A DNA stretch of 64,000 nt from contig NZ_KK366020.1 of the NCBI RefSeq assembly GCF_000686805.1, positions 1-64,000 of the forward strand, read 5' to 3'. Within the stretch, counting starts at the first letter, position 1, and each line of letters starts with the position of its first letter. Shown in pieces: positions 1-11,743 of this stretch. A program made the position numbers and the translations under genes. The notes beneath the pieces are model-generated. The model saw nothing but the letters and a program-made list of their open reading frames with translations, had not been told where the DNA came from and did not search any database. The DNA is from Bacillus sp. UNC41MFS5 (GTDB lineage Bacteria; Bacillota; Bacilli; Bacillales_B; DSM-18226).

Positions 1-246
1 CTAGCTAATGCGCCGCGGGCCCATCTGTAAGTGTCAGCCGAAACCGACTTTCAGCTTTTCCTCATGAGAGGAAAAGGATTATCCGGTATTAGCACCGGTT
101 TCCCGGTGTTATCCCAGTCTTACAGGCAGGTTGCCCACGTGTTACTCACCCGTCCGCCGCTAGACTCCGAAGAGTCTCGCTCGACTTGCATGTATTAGGC
201 ACGCCGCCAGCGTTCGTCCTGAGCCAGGATCAAACTCTCCAAGAAA
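1..246 (-). rRNA. rrs: 16S ribosomal RNA, 5' part only
   Basis: The reverse strand carries the conserved bacterial 16S 5' end: GAGAGTTTGATC followed by the CTCAG / GACGAACGCTGGCGGCG block, the ACATGCAAGTCGAGCG stretch and the V1-V2 region. The gene continues off the left edge, so only about 246 nt of roughly 1550 are present. The 5' end is placed by comparison with Bacillus 16S, where the mature RNA begins a few bases before GGAGAG. An rrn operon directly downstream of gyrA, in the same direction as replication, matches the B. subtilis rrnO position. Confidence 0.97.
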
Positions 247-330
247 GTTGATTAGCTCATTTGTTACGTTGGCTTAGCTTCTTAAAAGAAACTAAAATTT
301 ATTGTTTGTTTGCACGATTTTGTTTGTTTA

Positions 331-345
331 GTTTTCAAAGAACAA
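331..345 (-). promoter_or_regulatory. rRNA leader boxA-like antitermination element
   Basis: The reverse strand reads TTGTTCTTTGAAAAC between the rRNA promoter and the 16S 5' end. This matches the boxA-like sequence found in Bacillus rRNA leaders, which loads NusB/S10 antitermination factors. The role is inferred from position and sequence. Confidence 0.7.
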
Positions 346-374
346 TTTCTCCATCGCCCGTAAGCGACTTAATA

Positions 375-403
375 AATATACCATCCGTAAAAATAAAAGT
401 CAA
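375..403 (-). promoter_or_regulatory. rRNA operon promoter
   Basis: On the reverse strand TTGACT (398-403) and TATATT (375-380) are separated by exactly 17 bases, a near-consensus sigma-A promoter. The start point would be about position 368, some 120 nt before the 16S 5' end, a usual leader length. I see only this promoter in the gyrA-16S gap. Confidence 0.8.
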
Positions 404-484
404 CGATTTTTCTATTCTTTTTTTACTATAAGTATCTTTTAAATATTTTATTCCGATAACATTATTTCCACCGACCAGAGAATA

Positions 485-515
485 TAAAAAAGGGAACACA
501 CCTAGTGTGTCCCCC
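485..515 (-). terminator. Rho-independent terminator of gyrA
   Basis: Just after the gyrA stop the reverse strand has a GGGACACAC / GTGTGTTCCC stem with a short loop followed by a T run. It separates gyrA transcription from the rRNA promoter. Confidence 0.85.
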
Positions 516-523
516 ATCCAAAC

Positions 524-3040
524 TTATTCTTCATCCTCTGTAGTTATCACATCGGAATGTTCTTCCACAGTATCGGTAGAATCATGTTCAAGGTTTTCTT
601 CTTCCTCTTCTTTTTCTACCTTAGCCACTGTAGCTACAAATTCATCTTCACTTTCCTTCATGCTTATAAGCTTCACACCTTGAGTGTTTCGGCCCATCTT
701 AGAAATTCCACCAACATCCATCCGGATAAGCACACCGCCAGTGGTAATCAGCATGAGATCCTCTTCACCAGTAACCGCACGCATCGAAACAAGATCACCA
801 TTTTTTTCGGTCACGTGGCAGGTTTTGATCCCTTTTCCGCCTCTGCCTTGGATACGGTATTCAGATGCAGTTGTCCGTTTTCCATAACCATTTTTGGTAA
901 CAATAAGGACATCATTGGTTTCCTCTAAAACTTCCATGCCAACCACTTCATCATCACTAGCTAATGAAATACCTTTCACGCCTGTAGCAGTTCTACCCAT
1001 CGACCGGACATCTGTTTCAGGGAAACGAATAAGCATTCCCTTTTTGGTACCAATAATAATATCCTTACTGCCATCCGTTAAGCGAACAGAGATTAATTCA
1101 TCTCCTTCGCGCAGACTTAAAGCAATTAAGCCATTGTTACGGATATGGGCAAACGATGTTAATGGGGAGCGTTTTGAGATTCCTTCTTTGGTTGTAAAGA
1201 ATAAGGACCAGTCATCCACAAATTCCTCCACTGGAATGATGGCATTGACCCATTCTCCTTTTTCAATCCCAAGAAGATTAATAATCGGAATTCCTTTAGC
1301 TGTACGGCTGAATTCCGGTATTTCATATCCTTTTGAACGATATACTTTACCTTTGTTAGTAAAGAATAGGATGGTATCATGTGTTGAAGTTGTCATTAAG
1401 TGTTCAACAAAATCATCCTCATTGGTTCCCATTCCTTGGATTCCACGACCGCCGCGTCGTTGGGCACGATAAGTGGAAACTGGAAGTCTCTTAATATAAC
1501 CATTATGAGTCAAGGAAATGACGATATTTTCTTGTGGGATTAAATCCTCATCCTCAATGTTTTCAATTCCACCTGAAACAATTTCTGTCCGGCGTTTATC
1601 ATTGAAGCGCTCTTTGATTTCCAACAATTCTTCGCGGATAATTTCAAGAACTTTTTCATCATCAGCTAATATAGCTTTTAATTCAGCAATCAACTTCACC
1701 AGGTTTTGATATTCTTCTTCAATCTTTTCTCTCTCTAAACCTGTTAAACGCTGTAAGCGCATATCAAGGATAGCTTGAGCTTGCTTTTCAGAAAGATTAA
1801 AGGTAGTCATCAAGCCTTCTCGAGCGATTTCAGTCGTTTGTGAACTACGAATCAAATTAATTACTTCATCCAAGTGATCTAACGCAATCCTTAAACCCTC
1901 TAAGATATGAGCACGTGCTTCCGCTTTACGTAGTTCAAATTCAGTTCTCCGGCGGATAACCACATTTTGATGGTCTAGGTAATGGACTAAGCATTGTTTA
2001 AGTGTCAACACTTTTGGATGTCCATTAACTAGGGCAAGTGTGTTAATTCCGAAACTAGTTTGTAATGCTGTATGTTTATATAAATTATTTAAAAGAACGT
2101 TGGCATTCGCATCTTTACGAACTTCAATAACAATCCGCATACCATTACGGTCGGATTCATCTCGCAAATCAGTAATGCCTTCGATTTTTTTATCGCGGGC
2201 TAATTCAGCTATTTTTTCAACTAATCTCGCTTTATTTACTTGATATGGTAATTCATTAACAATGATAACTTCTTTACCATTTGCTTTTTGTTCAATGACT
2301 ACCTTAGCACGAACTGTAATGGACCCTCTGCCTGTTTCATAGGCTTTACGAATACCGCTTCGGCCTATGATAATACCTCCGGTAGGAAAGTCTGGACCAG
2401 GAATAATTTCCATGAGCTCTTGTGTAGTAATTTCAGGGTCACGACTAATCGCTAACACTCCATCGATTACTTCTCCAAGTTGGTGCGGCGGGATATTGGT
2501 TGCCATTCCAACAGCGATTCCTGTTGTTCCGTTAACTAAAAGGTTAGGGAACCTGGCTGGTAGAACAACTGGCTCTCTTTCCTCTCCATCATAGTTATCT
2601 TGATAATCAATTGTATCCTTGTTTATATCTCGTAATAACTCCATCGAGATTTTCGACATTCTTGATTCTGTATAACGCATGGCAGCAGCAGAGTCACCAT
2701 CGACAGAACCGAAGTTTCCATGTCCATCGACAAGCATATAACGATAGTTAAAGTCTTGTGCCATCCGAACCATTGTTTCATAAACAGCAGAGTCACCATG
2801 TGGATGATATTTACCGATTACATCCCCAACGATACGAGCTGATTTTTTATAGGGCTTGTCTGAATGCATTCCAAGATCGTGCATAGCATATAGAATACGG
2901 CGATGAACTGGTTTCAATCCATCCCGAACATCTGGAAGGGCACGAGAAACGATAACGCTCATCGCATAGTCAAGAAAGGAAGCTTTCATTTCCTTACTGA
3001 TATTAATCTCTGTTACTTGAGAATTTGGTGTGTCAGCCAT
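524..3040 (-). CDS. gyrA: DNA gyrase subunit A
   Basis: 838 aa, the breakage-reunion subunit of the GyrA2GyrB2 type II topoisomerase that introduces negative supercoils. The active-site tyrosine is Y123 in [11 protein letters not shown]. The quinolone-resistance region reads [10 protein letters not shown] with S84 and E88, the usual sensitive-type residues. The C-terminal DNA-wrapping beta-pinwheel contains the GyrA box QRRGGRG, which distinguishes it from ParC. The tail is strongly acidic (EEEEE and DEE), also seen in Bacillus GyrA. The ATG is preceded by AGGAGGTAAC. It lies 26 bp after gyrB and is probably co-transcribed with it. Confidence 0.98.
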   Translation of the reverse strand: MADTPNSQVTEINISKEMKASFLDYAMSVIVSRALPDVRDGLKPVHRRILYAMHDLGMHSDKPYKKSARIVGDVIGKYHPHGDSAVYETMVRMAQDFNYRYMLVDGHGNFGSVDGDSAAAMRYTESRMSKISMELLRDINKDTIDYQDNYDGEEREPVVLPARFPNLLVNGTTGIAVGMATNIPPHQLGEVIDGVLAISRDPEITTQELMEIIPGPDFPTGGIIIGRSGIRKAYETGRGSITVRAKVVIEQKANGKEVIIVNELPYQVNKARLVEKIAELARDKKIEGITDLRDESDRNGMRIVIEVRKDANANVLLNNLYKHTALQTSFGINTLALVNGHPKVLTLKQCLVHYLDHQNVVIRRRTEFELRKAEARAHILEGLRIALDHLDEVINLIRSSQTTEIAREGLMTTFNLSEKQAQAILDMRLQRLTGLEREKIEEEYQNLVKLIAELKAILADDEKVLEIIREELLEIKERFNDKRRTEIVSGGIENIEDEDLIPQENIVISLTHNGYIKRLPVSTYRAQRRGGRGIQGMGTNEDDFVEHLMTTSTHDTILFFTNKGKVYRSKGYEIPEFSRTAKGIPIINLLGIEKGEWVNAIIPVEEFVDDWSLFFTTKEGISKRSPLTSFAHIRNNGLIALSLREGDELISVRLTDGSKDIIIGTKKGMLIRFPETDVRSMGRTATGVKGISLASDDEVVGMEVLEETNDVLIVTKNGYGKRTTASEYRIQGRGGKGIKTCHVTEKNGDLVSMRAVTGEEDLMLITTGGVLIRMDVGGISKMGRNTQGVKLISMKESEDEFVATVAKVEKEEEEENLEHDSTDTVEEHSDVITTEDEE

Positions 3041-3066
3041 ACTTGTTACCTCCTTTCACCTTTGCT

Positions 3067-4998
<1,932 letters not shown>

Positions 4999-5058
4999 TC
5001 ACCTGCACCTTCTGACAAAAATATATCTATATAATCATTATAAAACATGTAATAAACT

Positions 5059-5307
5059 TCAAAATTCATTTATAGTCATTTGATTTGAACGTTTCTTTAA
5101 AGTACCAGAAGAAATCGGGGATAAGTAAACATTGTCATTTGTGACAATGACTGATTTAAAGGGGTTTTTAGATAGATTAATTACCTTTTCCTTTCGAGAC
5201 TTGAGGAATTCTTCAACGAGCGGCGAGTTGTTAACACTCTCTTTATCCAAGATAGAAATAATATCCCTTGCTCTAATATTAATATCTTCCCCGATATGGA
5301 TATACAT
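5059..5307 (-). CDS. remB: extracellular matrix regulator RemB (YaaB, DUF370)
   Basis: 82 aa. The sequence MYIHIGEDINIRARDIISIL followed by SPISSGTLKKR matches the DUF370/RemB family, which in B. subtilis sits between recF and gyrB and affects matrix gene expression with RemA. There are no membrane segments. The spacing from recF is 8 bp, so it is probably translated from the recF-gyrB transcript. Identification rests on length, position and these motifs; the DNA-binding role is family knowledge. Confidence 0.9.
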   Translation of the reverse strand: MYIHIGEDINIRARDIISILDKESVNNSPLVEEFLKSRKEKVINLSKNPFKSVIVTNDNVYLSPISSGTLKKRSNQMTINEF

Positions 5308-5315
5308 GGTTCACC

Positions 5316-6434
5316 TCAATTAACTTTCTTCATCCTTCCGGCTTCAACGATAAATGTTGAGGCCTCCTTTAATGTTTGATGATCTATTCCCTCGACACTT
5401 GTGGTTGTCACAAATGTCTGTACCTTCCCTTGGATCGTGTTAAGCAAATGAGATTGCCGGAAATCGTCTAACTCTGATAAAACATCGTCTAAAAGTAAAA
5501 TTGGATATTCTCCAATCTCAGCATATATTAATTCAATTTCAGCAAGTTTCAAGGATAATGCCGTGGTACGCTGCTGACCTTGTGAACCAAAGGTTTGCAC
5601 ATCTCTACCGTTGACAGTAAAAATAAGGTCATCCCGATGGGGACCAAACAGGCTTGTTCCTCGTTCAATTTCCCTCGTTCTAACCTTGCTGAATTTTTCT
5701 TCAAAGCATGCTATCATCTTCGACAAATCTTGCTCTTCTAATACCTCTACAGACGGTTTATAGGTAATTTCGAGTGTTTCCAGACCTCTTGATATTCCTT
5801 GATGAATAGGTTTGGCCCAATTTTGTAAGAGACGGAGGAATTCAAACCTTTTTGTGACAATCTTCACAGCCATCCCTATAAATTGTTCCGTTAAGATTTC
5901 CAGCATCGTTTGATCTGTCTGTTTTTTTATCTGCAGCATTTTTAGATAATGATTGCGCTGCTGAAGTATTTTTTGATACTGACTCATATCATGTAAATAA
6001 ATCGGCGAAACTTGTCCAATTTCCATATCAATAAAACGCCTGCGGACTTGCGGGCTGCCTTTTACTAAGTTAAGGTCCTCTGGAGCAAACATAACCACAT
6101 TCATATTACCTACATATTGACTTAATTTCCGCTGCTCAATATGGTTGGATTTCGCTTTTTTTCCTTTTTTGGAAATAATTAATTGCAAAGGTAATGAACC
6201 GTGTTGTTTTTGAACCCTACCCTCTATTTTAGCATAATCTTGGTCCCAGCGAATAAGTTCTTTATCATTGGAAGTACGATGTGATTTGGCCATCGCTAAA
6301 ACATAAATGGATTCCATCACATTGGTTTTTCCTTGGGCATTTTCACCCAGAATCACATTTACTTTGTTTTCAAATTCTACGAACAACTCTTCATAATTTC
6401 GATAATTGGTGAGCGCTAATTTTTCAATATACAT
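5316..6434 (-). CDS. recF: DNA replication and repair protein RecF
   Basis: 372 aa SMC-like ATPase that helps load RecA at gaps. Walker A is GENAQGKTN near residue 32. The signature is [18 protein letters not shown] and Walker B is [13 protein letters not shown]. The reading frame stays open 59 codons further upstream, but [14 protein letters not shown] is the conserved RecF N-terminus and has an AAAGGATG ribosome site, so this ATG is chosen. The gene follows yaaA as in B. subtilis. Confidence 0.97.
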   Translation of the reverse strand: MYIEKLALTNYRNYEELFVEFENKVNVILGENAQGKTNVMESIYVLAMAKSHRTSNDKELIRWDQDYAKIEGRVQKQHGSLPLQLIISKKGKKAKSNHIEQRKLSQYVGNMNVVMFAPEDLNLVKGSPQVRRRFIDMEIGQVSPIYLHDMSQYQKILQQRNHYLKMLQIKKQTDQTMLEILTEQFIGMAVKIVTKRFEFLRLLQNWAKPIHQGISRGLETLEITYKPSVEVLEEQDLSKMIACFEEKFSKVRTREIERGTSLFGPHRDDLIFTVNGRDVQTFGSQGQQRTTALSLKLAEIELIYAEIGEYPILLLDDVLSELDDFRQSHLLNTIQGKVQTFVTTTSVEGIDHQTLKEASTFIVEAGRMKKVN

Positions 6435-6460
6435 AGGAAAACATCCTTTAGCTGAGCTAT

Positions 6461-6508
6461 TCAATAAATTACTTTGTAATTTACTCAATAAATTACTTCT
6501 TAATTTAC
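6461..6508. repeat. 24 bp tandem duplication at the yaaA 3' end
   Basis: Two adjacent 24 bp copies (6461-6484 and 6485-6508) differ at only two positions. The copy nearer yaaA contains its stop codon, so the 3' end of that gene seems to have been duplicated into the yaaA-recF gap. Probably a replication-slippage product. Confidence 0.75.
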
Positions 6509-6720
6509 TCGGTAATGACAAACTCTCCAAAGCCAGGAATCTTGATTTTGTCACCGGAGCGCAGCTTTCTTCCTCTTCTTTGATCTTGTTCACCGTTAAT
6601 AAATATTTCATGTTCGCTTAAAAACCATTTTGCCATGCCGCCAGTTTGTATTACATCAGCCAGTTTTAAGAATTGACCTAAGGTAATAAATTCTGTATCA
6701 AGCTTAATTTTTTCAGGCAA
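6505..6720 (-). CDS. yaaA: S4 domain protein YaaA (RlbA)
   Basis: 71 aa, a free-standing S4 RNA-binding domain: [23 protein letters not shown], then the [18 protein letters not shown] loop typical of S4 folds. Family knowledge links it to the 50S subunit (RlbA in B. subtilis). It lies between dnaN and recF, its usual position. The 24 bp duplication at its 3' end does not change the coding sequence. Confidence 0.93.
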   Translation of the reverse strand: MPEKIKLDTEFITLGQFLKLADVIQTGGMAKWFLSEHEIFINGEQDQRRGRKLRSGDKIKIPGFGEFVITE

Positions 6721-6843
6721 ATCGTCACCCTCGTTTCTAAAATGGTCTCAATACTTTATTTTACTAAAAAATTGACAGAGTTACAAAGAAAACTAAAAGA
6801 AAGCCACCATAGTTTGGTGGCATGGAGTATTAAGTATATAAAA

Positions 6844-7980
6844 TTAGTATGTTCGGACTGGTAAGATTAATTGTAAAATCGTTTCGTCATGAAGCGGGCG
6901 AATAACGAAAGGACGCATAGCACCAGTAAAGCTCACCCTAACATCTTGCCCTTCAAGTGCTTTTAAGGCATCCATCATATATTTTGCACTAAAGGAAATC
7001 TTTAATTCCTCTCCTTCAATTGCTTCACTTTGAATCTCTTCGACAACTTTCCCAACCTCTGGAGTGTTTGAAGAAATTTCAATGAGTCCACCTTCAATTG
7101 TCGAAAGTTTGACAACATTATTTCTTCCTTCCCTTGCTAATAGAGACGCACGATCGATTGCATGTAAAAATTCCTTTGTATTAACAGTCACATCCGTTTT
7201 ACTTTCACTTGGGATCAGTCTCGACGTATCTGGATAATTTCCTTCTAACAATCTTGAGAAAAATAACAAGTGCTTCGCTTTAAATAAAATTTGATTTTCA
7301 GTGATAACAATATCAATTAGTTCATTGCTATCATCAATAATTTTACTAAGCTCATTTAAGCTTTTTCCTGGAATTACGACATTATAATTTTCGTTAGTAG
7401 GCGTTTCAATCTTCGCCTTCCTTAGGGCAAGACGGTGGCTATCTGTTGCAATACAGTTTAACTCCCCATTTTCAACGCGCCAGTTTACACCTGTCAAGAT
7501 GGGGCGTGTTTCTGAGGTGGACACTGCGAAATGTGTTTGTCTGATCATCGCTTTTAATAAATCGGTGGCAATATGAAATTTATTATTTTCTTCTATTTGT
7601 GGCAGGTGAGGATATTCTTCTGCATCAAGACCGATTAAGTTAAATTCAGATTTCCCTGAGCGAATGACCGTTTGAAGAGAGCCTAGTACTTCAATTTCTA
7701 CTGAATCAGTCGGTAGTTTTTTGACGATTTCACTAAAGACTTTCGCTTGAAGTACAATCGAACCTGCTTGTTTGACTTCAATAATTTCATTACCAGCATC
7801 CTCTTTAGGAATAAACGATTCAATCGAAATATCTGAATCACTTCCTGTAAGGGTAACACCTTCAGTTGTCGCTGTAATTTTAATCCCCGTTAAGATTGGG
7901 ATGGTGGTTCTTGATGTAACAGCCTTCATCACATCTTGAACACTCTGGACTAATCGATCTCTTTGGATGATAAATTTCAT
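6844..7980 (-). CDS. dnaN: DNA polymerase III beta subunit (sliding clamp)
   Basis: 378 aa, the ring-shaped processivity clamp for PolC/DnaE. It starts MKFIIQRDRLVQSVQDVMKAV with a GGAGG site and ends LQLILPVRTY, the conserved C-terminus lining the partner-binding pocket. Three repeated clamp domains fit the length. It follows dnaA with the oriC unwinding region in between, so the dnaA-dnaN operon is split only by that regulatory DNA. Confidence 0.98.
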   Translation of the reverse strand: MKFIIQRDRLVQSVQDVMKAVTSRTTIPILTGIKITATTEGVTLTGSDSDISIESFIPKEDAGNEIIEVKQAGSIVLQAKVFSEIVKKLPTDSVEIEVLGSLQTVIRSGKSEFNLIGLDAEEYPHLPQIEENNKFHIATDLLKAMIRQTHFAVSTSETRPILTGVNWRVENGELNCIATDSHRLALRKAKIETPTNENYNVVIPGKSLNELSKIIDDSNELIDIVITENQILFKAKHLLFFSRLLEGNYPDTSRLIPSESKTDVTVNTKEFLHAIDRASLLAREGRNNVVKLSTIEGGLIEISSNTPEVGKVVEEIQSEAIEGEELKISFSAKYMMDALKALEGQDVRVSFTGAMRPFVIRPLHDETILQLILPVRTY

Positions 7981-8174
7981 CGCCTTTAATCCTCCGTTTT
8001 AAGCATATTTTTGTTATTAAAAACATAATATATTTTTTAAAAAAAAGAGTAGAAGTACTAGTAGGGCCTGTTAGTATGTGGATAACTCATTATTTCAACG
8101 GAAACACAGCCTATCCACATGTGGACAGACTGTGTGTAAATACTAAGAAGTTATGCACATAATTCAGTCGTGTT
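7981..8174 (-). other. oriC: oriC downstream region with the unwinding element
   Basis: The dnaA-dnaN gap. On the reverse strand an exact DnaA box TTATCCACA (8077-8085) is followed by a GC-rich AGGCCC step, then CTACTAGTACTTCTACT, a run of TAC/TTC-type DnaA-trios, then T- and A-rich DNA (about 8020-8048). This is the layout of the B. subtilis basal unwinding system. Towards dnaA there are near-boxes CTATCCACA (8111-8119), TGTGGACAG (8120-8128, forming a palindrome with the former), TGTGTGTAA (8131-8139) and TTATGCACA (8151-8159). DnaA binding and strand opening here are inferred from this pattern. Confidence 0.88.
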
Positions 8175-9521
8175 TTAGACCTTCAAAAGTTCATGAAGTT
8201 CTTTCATTTGTCTTTGCAGTTGGGCATCAGATTGGAGAAGCTTAGAAATCTTTTCGTGCGCATGAATAACTGTAGTATGATCGCGCCCGCCAAACTCTTC
8301 TCCTATTTTCGGTAAAGAATAATCCGTTAATTCACGAGATAAGTACATCGCAATTTGTCTAGGAAACGCGAGAGACTTTGTCCGTTTTTTTGCTTTGAAA
8401 TCTTCCAGTTTAATACTAAATAGTTCCCCAACCGTCTTCTGAATATCCAAGATTGTGATCACTTTAGGCTTAGAACTAGGAATGATGTCCTTTAAAGCTT
8501 CTGCTGCAAGATCCGCATTGATATCCTTATTGATTAAGGAAGAGTAGGCAACCACGCGGATTAGCGCACCCTCAAGTTCACGAATGTTGGAGTCAATTTG
8601 ATTAGCAATATATAGCATGACTTCGTTCGGAATATCCAGACCTTCTGCCTTTGCCTTTTTTCTAAGGATGGCAATCCTGGTTTCTAAATCAGGCGGCGTA
8701 ATATCAGTTATCAAACCCCATTCAAATCGGGACCTGAGCCTGTCCTCTAATGTTGGAATTTCTCTTGGCGGCCGGTCGCTTGAGATAATAATTTGTTTAC
8801 TTTCCTCATGGAGTGCATTAAACGTATGAAAAAATTCTTCCTGGGTTGATTCTTTTCCAGCTAAGAATTGAATATCATCTATAAGTAAAATGTCAACATT
8901 TCGATATTTATTGCGAAAATTCTCCGCTTTATTGTCTCGAATCGAGTTAATAAACTCGTTAGTAAATTTTTCGGATGATAAATAAACGACTTTTGCTGCA
9001 GGGTTATGATCTAAAACATAATGGCCAATTGCATGCATTAAGTGCGTTTTTCCTAATCCCACTCCTCCATAGATAAAGAGGGGATTGTATGCTTTTGCAG
9101 GTGCTTCAGCTACGGCGAGTGATGCGGCATGGGCAAACCGGTTGCCTGAGCCAATTACAAATGTATCGAAGGTATATTTTTGATTTAAAATACCTTGAGG
9201 AAATTCCCCATGGTCATCGTCCTTTTTTACCTTTTTGGGAGGTAATTGCACATCATTATCTGCATCTTTTTGATTTTGCGGAATTATAAACTTAACAGAA
9301 AGCTCTTCGCCGGTAATTTCATAGAGAATTCCAGAGATCAGCTGCGAATATCGCTCTTCCAGCCAATCACGAGCAAACTCATTGGGAGCAGTTATGATCA
9401 GCAAATCACCTTGAAGGGAATGGGCCTTGGTGGACTTAAGCCAGGTGTCAAAGCTTGGTTTGCTAATCTTTTTCTCTATATTGGCTAATGCAGCATGCCA
9501 AAGATCCGCAATATTTTCCAA
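8175..9521 (-). CDS. dnaA: chromosomal replication initiator DnaA
   Basis: 448 aa AAA+ initiator that binds DnaA boxes and melts oriC. Domain I starts [20 protein letters not shown]. The linker is charged ([13 protein letters not shown]). Walker A is [15 protein letters not shown] and Walker B is [16 protein letters not shown]. The domain IV DNA-binding signature [15 protein letters not shown] is near the C-terminus. The ATG has an AAAGGAGGG site. Boxes on both sides imply autoregulation, as known in B. subtilis. I did not find an unambiguous promoter in the gap upstream. Confidence 0.98.
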   Translation of the reverse strand: MENIADLWHAALANIEKKISKPSFDTWLKSTKAHSLQGDLLIITAPNEFARDWLEERYSQLISGILYEITGEELSVKFIIPQNQKDADNDVQLPPKKVKKDDDHGEFPQGILNQKYTFDTFVIGSGNRFAHAASLAVAEAPAKAYNPLFIYGGVGLGKTHLMHAIGHYVLDHNPAAKVVYLSSEKFTNEFINSIRDNKAENFRNKYRNVDILLIDDIQFLAGKESTQEEFFHTFNALHEESKQIIISSDRPPREIPTLEDRLRSRFEWGLITDITPPDLETRIAILRKKAKAEGLDIPNEVMLYIANQIDSNIRELEGALIRVVAYSSLINKDINADLAAEALKDIIPSSKPKVITILDIQKTVGELFSIKLEDFKAKKRTKSLAFPRQIAMYLSRELTDYSLPKIGEEFGGRDHTTVIHAHEKISKLLQSDAQLQRQMKELHELLKV

Positions 9522-10284
9522 ATAATATCCCTCCTTTGTTGCTTTTTTTTAAATTTATCAAAACTGGCACTTTCGGCATTACTGTCTAACTCCAATAAAT
9601 ATCTTTTATGACGGAGTATTCTCATCGTAATCGGGAAACTCATCGACTTATCGTCCGGGTAAAATACGGTTTATACCTGCAGTACAACCTATTAATTTAT
9701 AAATATACGAATTATTGAATGTGGATAATAAATAATAAGGAAGTAAAATGGAGTTTCGACAATATCCACTTCTTGTGGACAACTTTTTTAAGTACCGTCG
9801 GATAAACTATCCACATGATATCCACAATTTGTGGATAACGTATTAGTGTGGATAAAGTTATTCAGAGTGAAAACACAAATATAATATCAAATAATTGCCT
9901 AAGGCGCAATGCCTTTTCGTAGTTTATCCACAACTCTAACAATATGTGCACAGAAATTGTCCACAAATAGATATTTTGTGCAAAACCTGTCAATATCTTG
10001 TGTGGAGAGTGAAAAAAATGTCGAAAAATTATCCACAAGATATCGGTACCCTTCTGGGGCAGGGCTGGATAAATTATCAGAGTCAAAACTTTAGAATTTC
10101 TCTTTCATGGATCAGACCATTTCTTATAGGTATAGAATTTCTGGAAATTAGCAATTTCATGTTCAATAAAATTTGGAAATGGAAACAATAGTGAAGAGTA
10201 GTTGACAATTTTATGGTGACGTCTTTATAATAAGTAGGACTGTCATTTAAACTTGATAGCTATTCCTCAGGGAGGTGTCATATA
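9522..10284. other. oriC: oriC upstream region with clustered DnaA boxes
   Basis: 763 bp without a gene between the divergent dnaA and rpmH. Exact boxes TTATCCACA or its complement are at 9720-9728, 9830-9838, 9847-9855, 9924-9932 and 10029-10037. One-mismatch versions include 9807-9815, 9818-9826 and 9957-9965. Most lie within 9720-10040 on both strands. This matches the incA/incB half of the bipartite Bacillus origin. The short open frames inside have no ribosome sites and are not genes. Confidence 0.93.
10202..10231 (+). promoter_or_regulatory. rpmH promoter
   Basis: A perfect TTGACA (10202-10207) and TATAAT (10226-10231) with an 18 bp spacer, about 50 bp before the rpmH ATG. A strong sigma-A promoter at the start of the rightward arm. 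Confidence 0.85.
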
Positions 10285-10419
10285 ATGAAAAGAACATATC
10301 AACCAAATAGCCGTAAACATAGTAAAGTTCATGGCTTCCGTAGTCGCATGAGCTCTGCTAATGGCCGTAAGGTTCTAGCACGTCGTCGTCTTAAAGGAAG
10401 AAAAGTATTATCAGCATAG
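10285..10419 (+). CDS. rpmH: 50S ribosomal protein L34
   Basis: 44 aa, [18 protein letters not shown] then [20 protein letters not shown], the near-invariant L34 sequence. The ribosome site is GGGAGGTG. Positioned between oriC and rnpA as in nearly all bacteria. A terminator hairpin follows within a few bases, so rnpA downstream probably depends on read-through or on its own weak promoter. Confidence 0.98.
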   Translation: MKRTYQPNSRKHSKVHGFRSRMSSANGRKVLARRRLKGRKVLSA

Positions 10420-10446
10420 ACCACTGAAAAGTCAGTGGTCTTTTTT
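10420..10446 (+). terminator. terminator or attenuator after rpmH
   Basis: GACCACTGA / TCAGTGGTC stem with a four-base A loop followed by six T. It lies in the short rpmH-rnpA gap, so it probably lowers rnpA expression relative to the abundant L34. Confidence 0.8.
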
Positions 10447-10470
10447 CTAATCCGACTGAGGGTGTTTTTT

Positions 10471-10812
10471 ATGAAAAAAGAGCTACGTATTAAAAAAAAT
10501 AAAGAATTCCAAGCAGCATTCCAAAAGGGTTACTCTTTTGCCAATCGGCAGTTTGTTGTCTACTCCTTAACAAAAGAGGGACAAGATCATTTTCGAATCG
10601 GTCTGTCTGTAAGTAAGAAGATTGGAAATGCTGTAACAAGGAATCGGATCAAACGGTATGTAAGACAATCTATCTTTGAGTTGAATGAGCAGTTGGCGAC
10701 AGGAAATGATTATGTCATTATTGCCAGGAAACCTGCAGCTGAAATGGATTTTTTTGAGGTGAAAAAAAGTTTAACCCATGTTCTTAAAGTCGGGAAGGTT
10801 TTGAAAAAGTGA
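10471..10812 (+). CDS. rnpA: ribonuclease P protein component
   Basis: 113 aa basic protein that assists the RNase P RNA in 5' tRNA maturation. It has the family signature [19 protein letters not shown] and, before it, the [11 protein letters not shown] strand. The frame opens 12 codons further upstream within the rpmH terminator, but [13 protein letters not shown] is the family N-terminus and follows GAGGGTG, so this start is used. Confidence 0.97.
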   Translation: MKKELRIKKNKEFQAAFQKGYSFANRQFVVYSLTKEGQDHFRIGLSVSKKIGNAVTRNRIKRYVRQSIFELNEQLATGNDYVIIARKPAAEMDFFEVKKSLTHVLKVGKVLKK

Positions 10813-10827
10813 CGGTAAGGACATAAA

Positions 10828-10881
10828 TGCGAAGGAATTCGCCTGAAAATTTGCATCATTAATGAAGACAATTCCTTTGCG
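10828..10881. repeat. inverted repeat in the rnpA-yidC gap
   Basis: GCGAAGGAATT near 10828 and AATTCCTTTGC near 10871 can pair over about 11 bases with a loop of about 30 nt. No T run follows, so it is not a standard terminator. It could be an mRNA processing or stability structure upstream of yidC. The function is unknown. Confidence 0.5.
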
Positions 10882-10966
10882 TAAGTGATAAAATACCTTT
10901 GAAATCTTACAAAAAAATAATACATAGAGTGGTTTTACTATCTTTATTGTAAGGAGGAAATTTTGG

Positions 10967-11743
10967 TTGAAAAGACGAATATTACTAGTGATTGGCTTAC
11001 TTTCTGTCTTTATCCTGCTGACAGGATGTAGTGAAATAAAGCAGCCGATTACTTCGGAGAGTACAGGCTTTTGGAATGAGTACATTGTGTATCCATTATC
11101 CTGGTTGATTAAAGAAGGGGCACTTATTCTTGGGGGAAGCTTTGGGTTATCGATTATTGTTGTAACGATTGTCATCCGCCTTGCCATCTTGCCGCTTATG
11201 ATCAAGCAGACAAGAAGTTCGAAAGCGATGCAAGCCTTGCAGCCAGAAATGAAAGCACTTCGTGAAAAATATAGCTCTAAAGATCAAAAAACGCAGCAAA
11301 AATTACAACAGGAAACGATGGCCCTATTTTCAAAACATGGTGTCAATCCAATGGCTGGCTGTTTTCCATTAGTCGTGCAAATGCCAATTTTAATTGGTTT
11401 TTACCATGCAATCTCACGAACAAGAGAAATTGCTTCAGATAATTTCCTCTGGTTTGACCTAGGAGATAAAGATCCATACTATATTTTGCCAATTGTTGCA
11501 GGTATCACCACTTTTATTCAGCAAAAATTGATGATGGCTGGCCAAGAGCATAACCCACAAATGGCGATGATGCTTTGGATGATGCCGATTATGATTGTTG
11601 TTTTTGCCTTTAATTTCCCTGCTGCACTTTCCTTATACTGGGTAGTCGGAAATATTTTTATGATTGTGCAAACTTATTTTATTAAAGGACCGGATCTGAA
11701 AACGGCGAAAGCATCCGGTAATGCGGGAGGAGCAAAAAAGTGA
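10967..11743 (+). CDS. yidC: membrane protein insertase YidC/SpoIIIJ type
   Basis: 258 aa. The N-terminus is a lipoprotein signal with lipobox LLTGC. Five hydrophobic segments carry the Oxa1/YidC fold, with the conserved arginine in [11 protein letters not shown] and the motif [21 protein letters not shown]. It inserts membrane proteins with or without Sec; the B. subtilis homologue at this locus, SpoIIIJ, is also needed for forespore sigma-G activity. The start is TTG with AAGGAGG ten bases upstream. It overlaps khpB by 4 bp. Confidence 0.95.
   Translation: MKRRILLVIGLLSVFILLTGCSEIKQPITSESTGFWNEYIVYPLSWLIKEGALILGGSFGLSIIVVTIVIRLAILPLMIKQTRSSKAMQALQPEMKALREKYSSKDQKTQQKLQQETMALFSKHGVNPMAGCFPLVVQMPILIGFYHAISRTREIASDNFLWFDLGDKDPYYILPIVAGITTFIQQKLMMAGQEHNPQMAMMLWMMPIMIVVFAFNFPAALSLYWVVGNIFMIVQTYFIKGPDLKTAKASGNAGGAKK

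Noticed and set aside
557..2594. Several plus-strand frames antisense to gyrA
   Set aside because: They are shadows of the long conserved gyrA frame and show no family motifs.
6435..6611. N-terminal extension of RecF by 59 codons
   Set aside because: It overlaps yaaA and the 24 bp duplication, and the conserved RecF start has its own ribosome site.
9862..10191. Short open frames inside oriC
   Set aside because: No ribosome sites, overlap with DnaA boxes on both strands, and no recognisable protein sequence.
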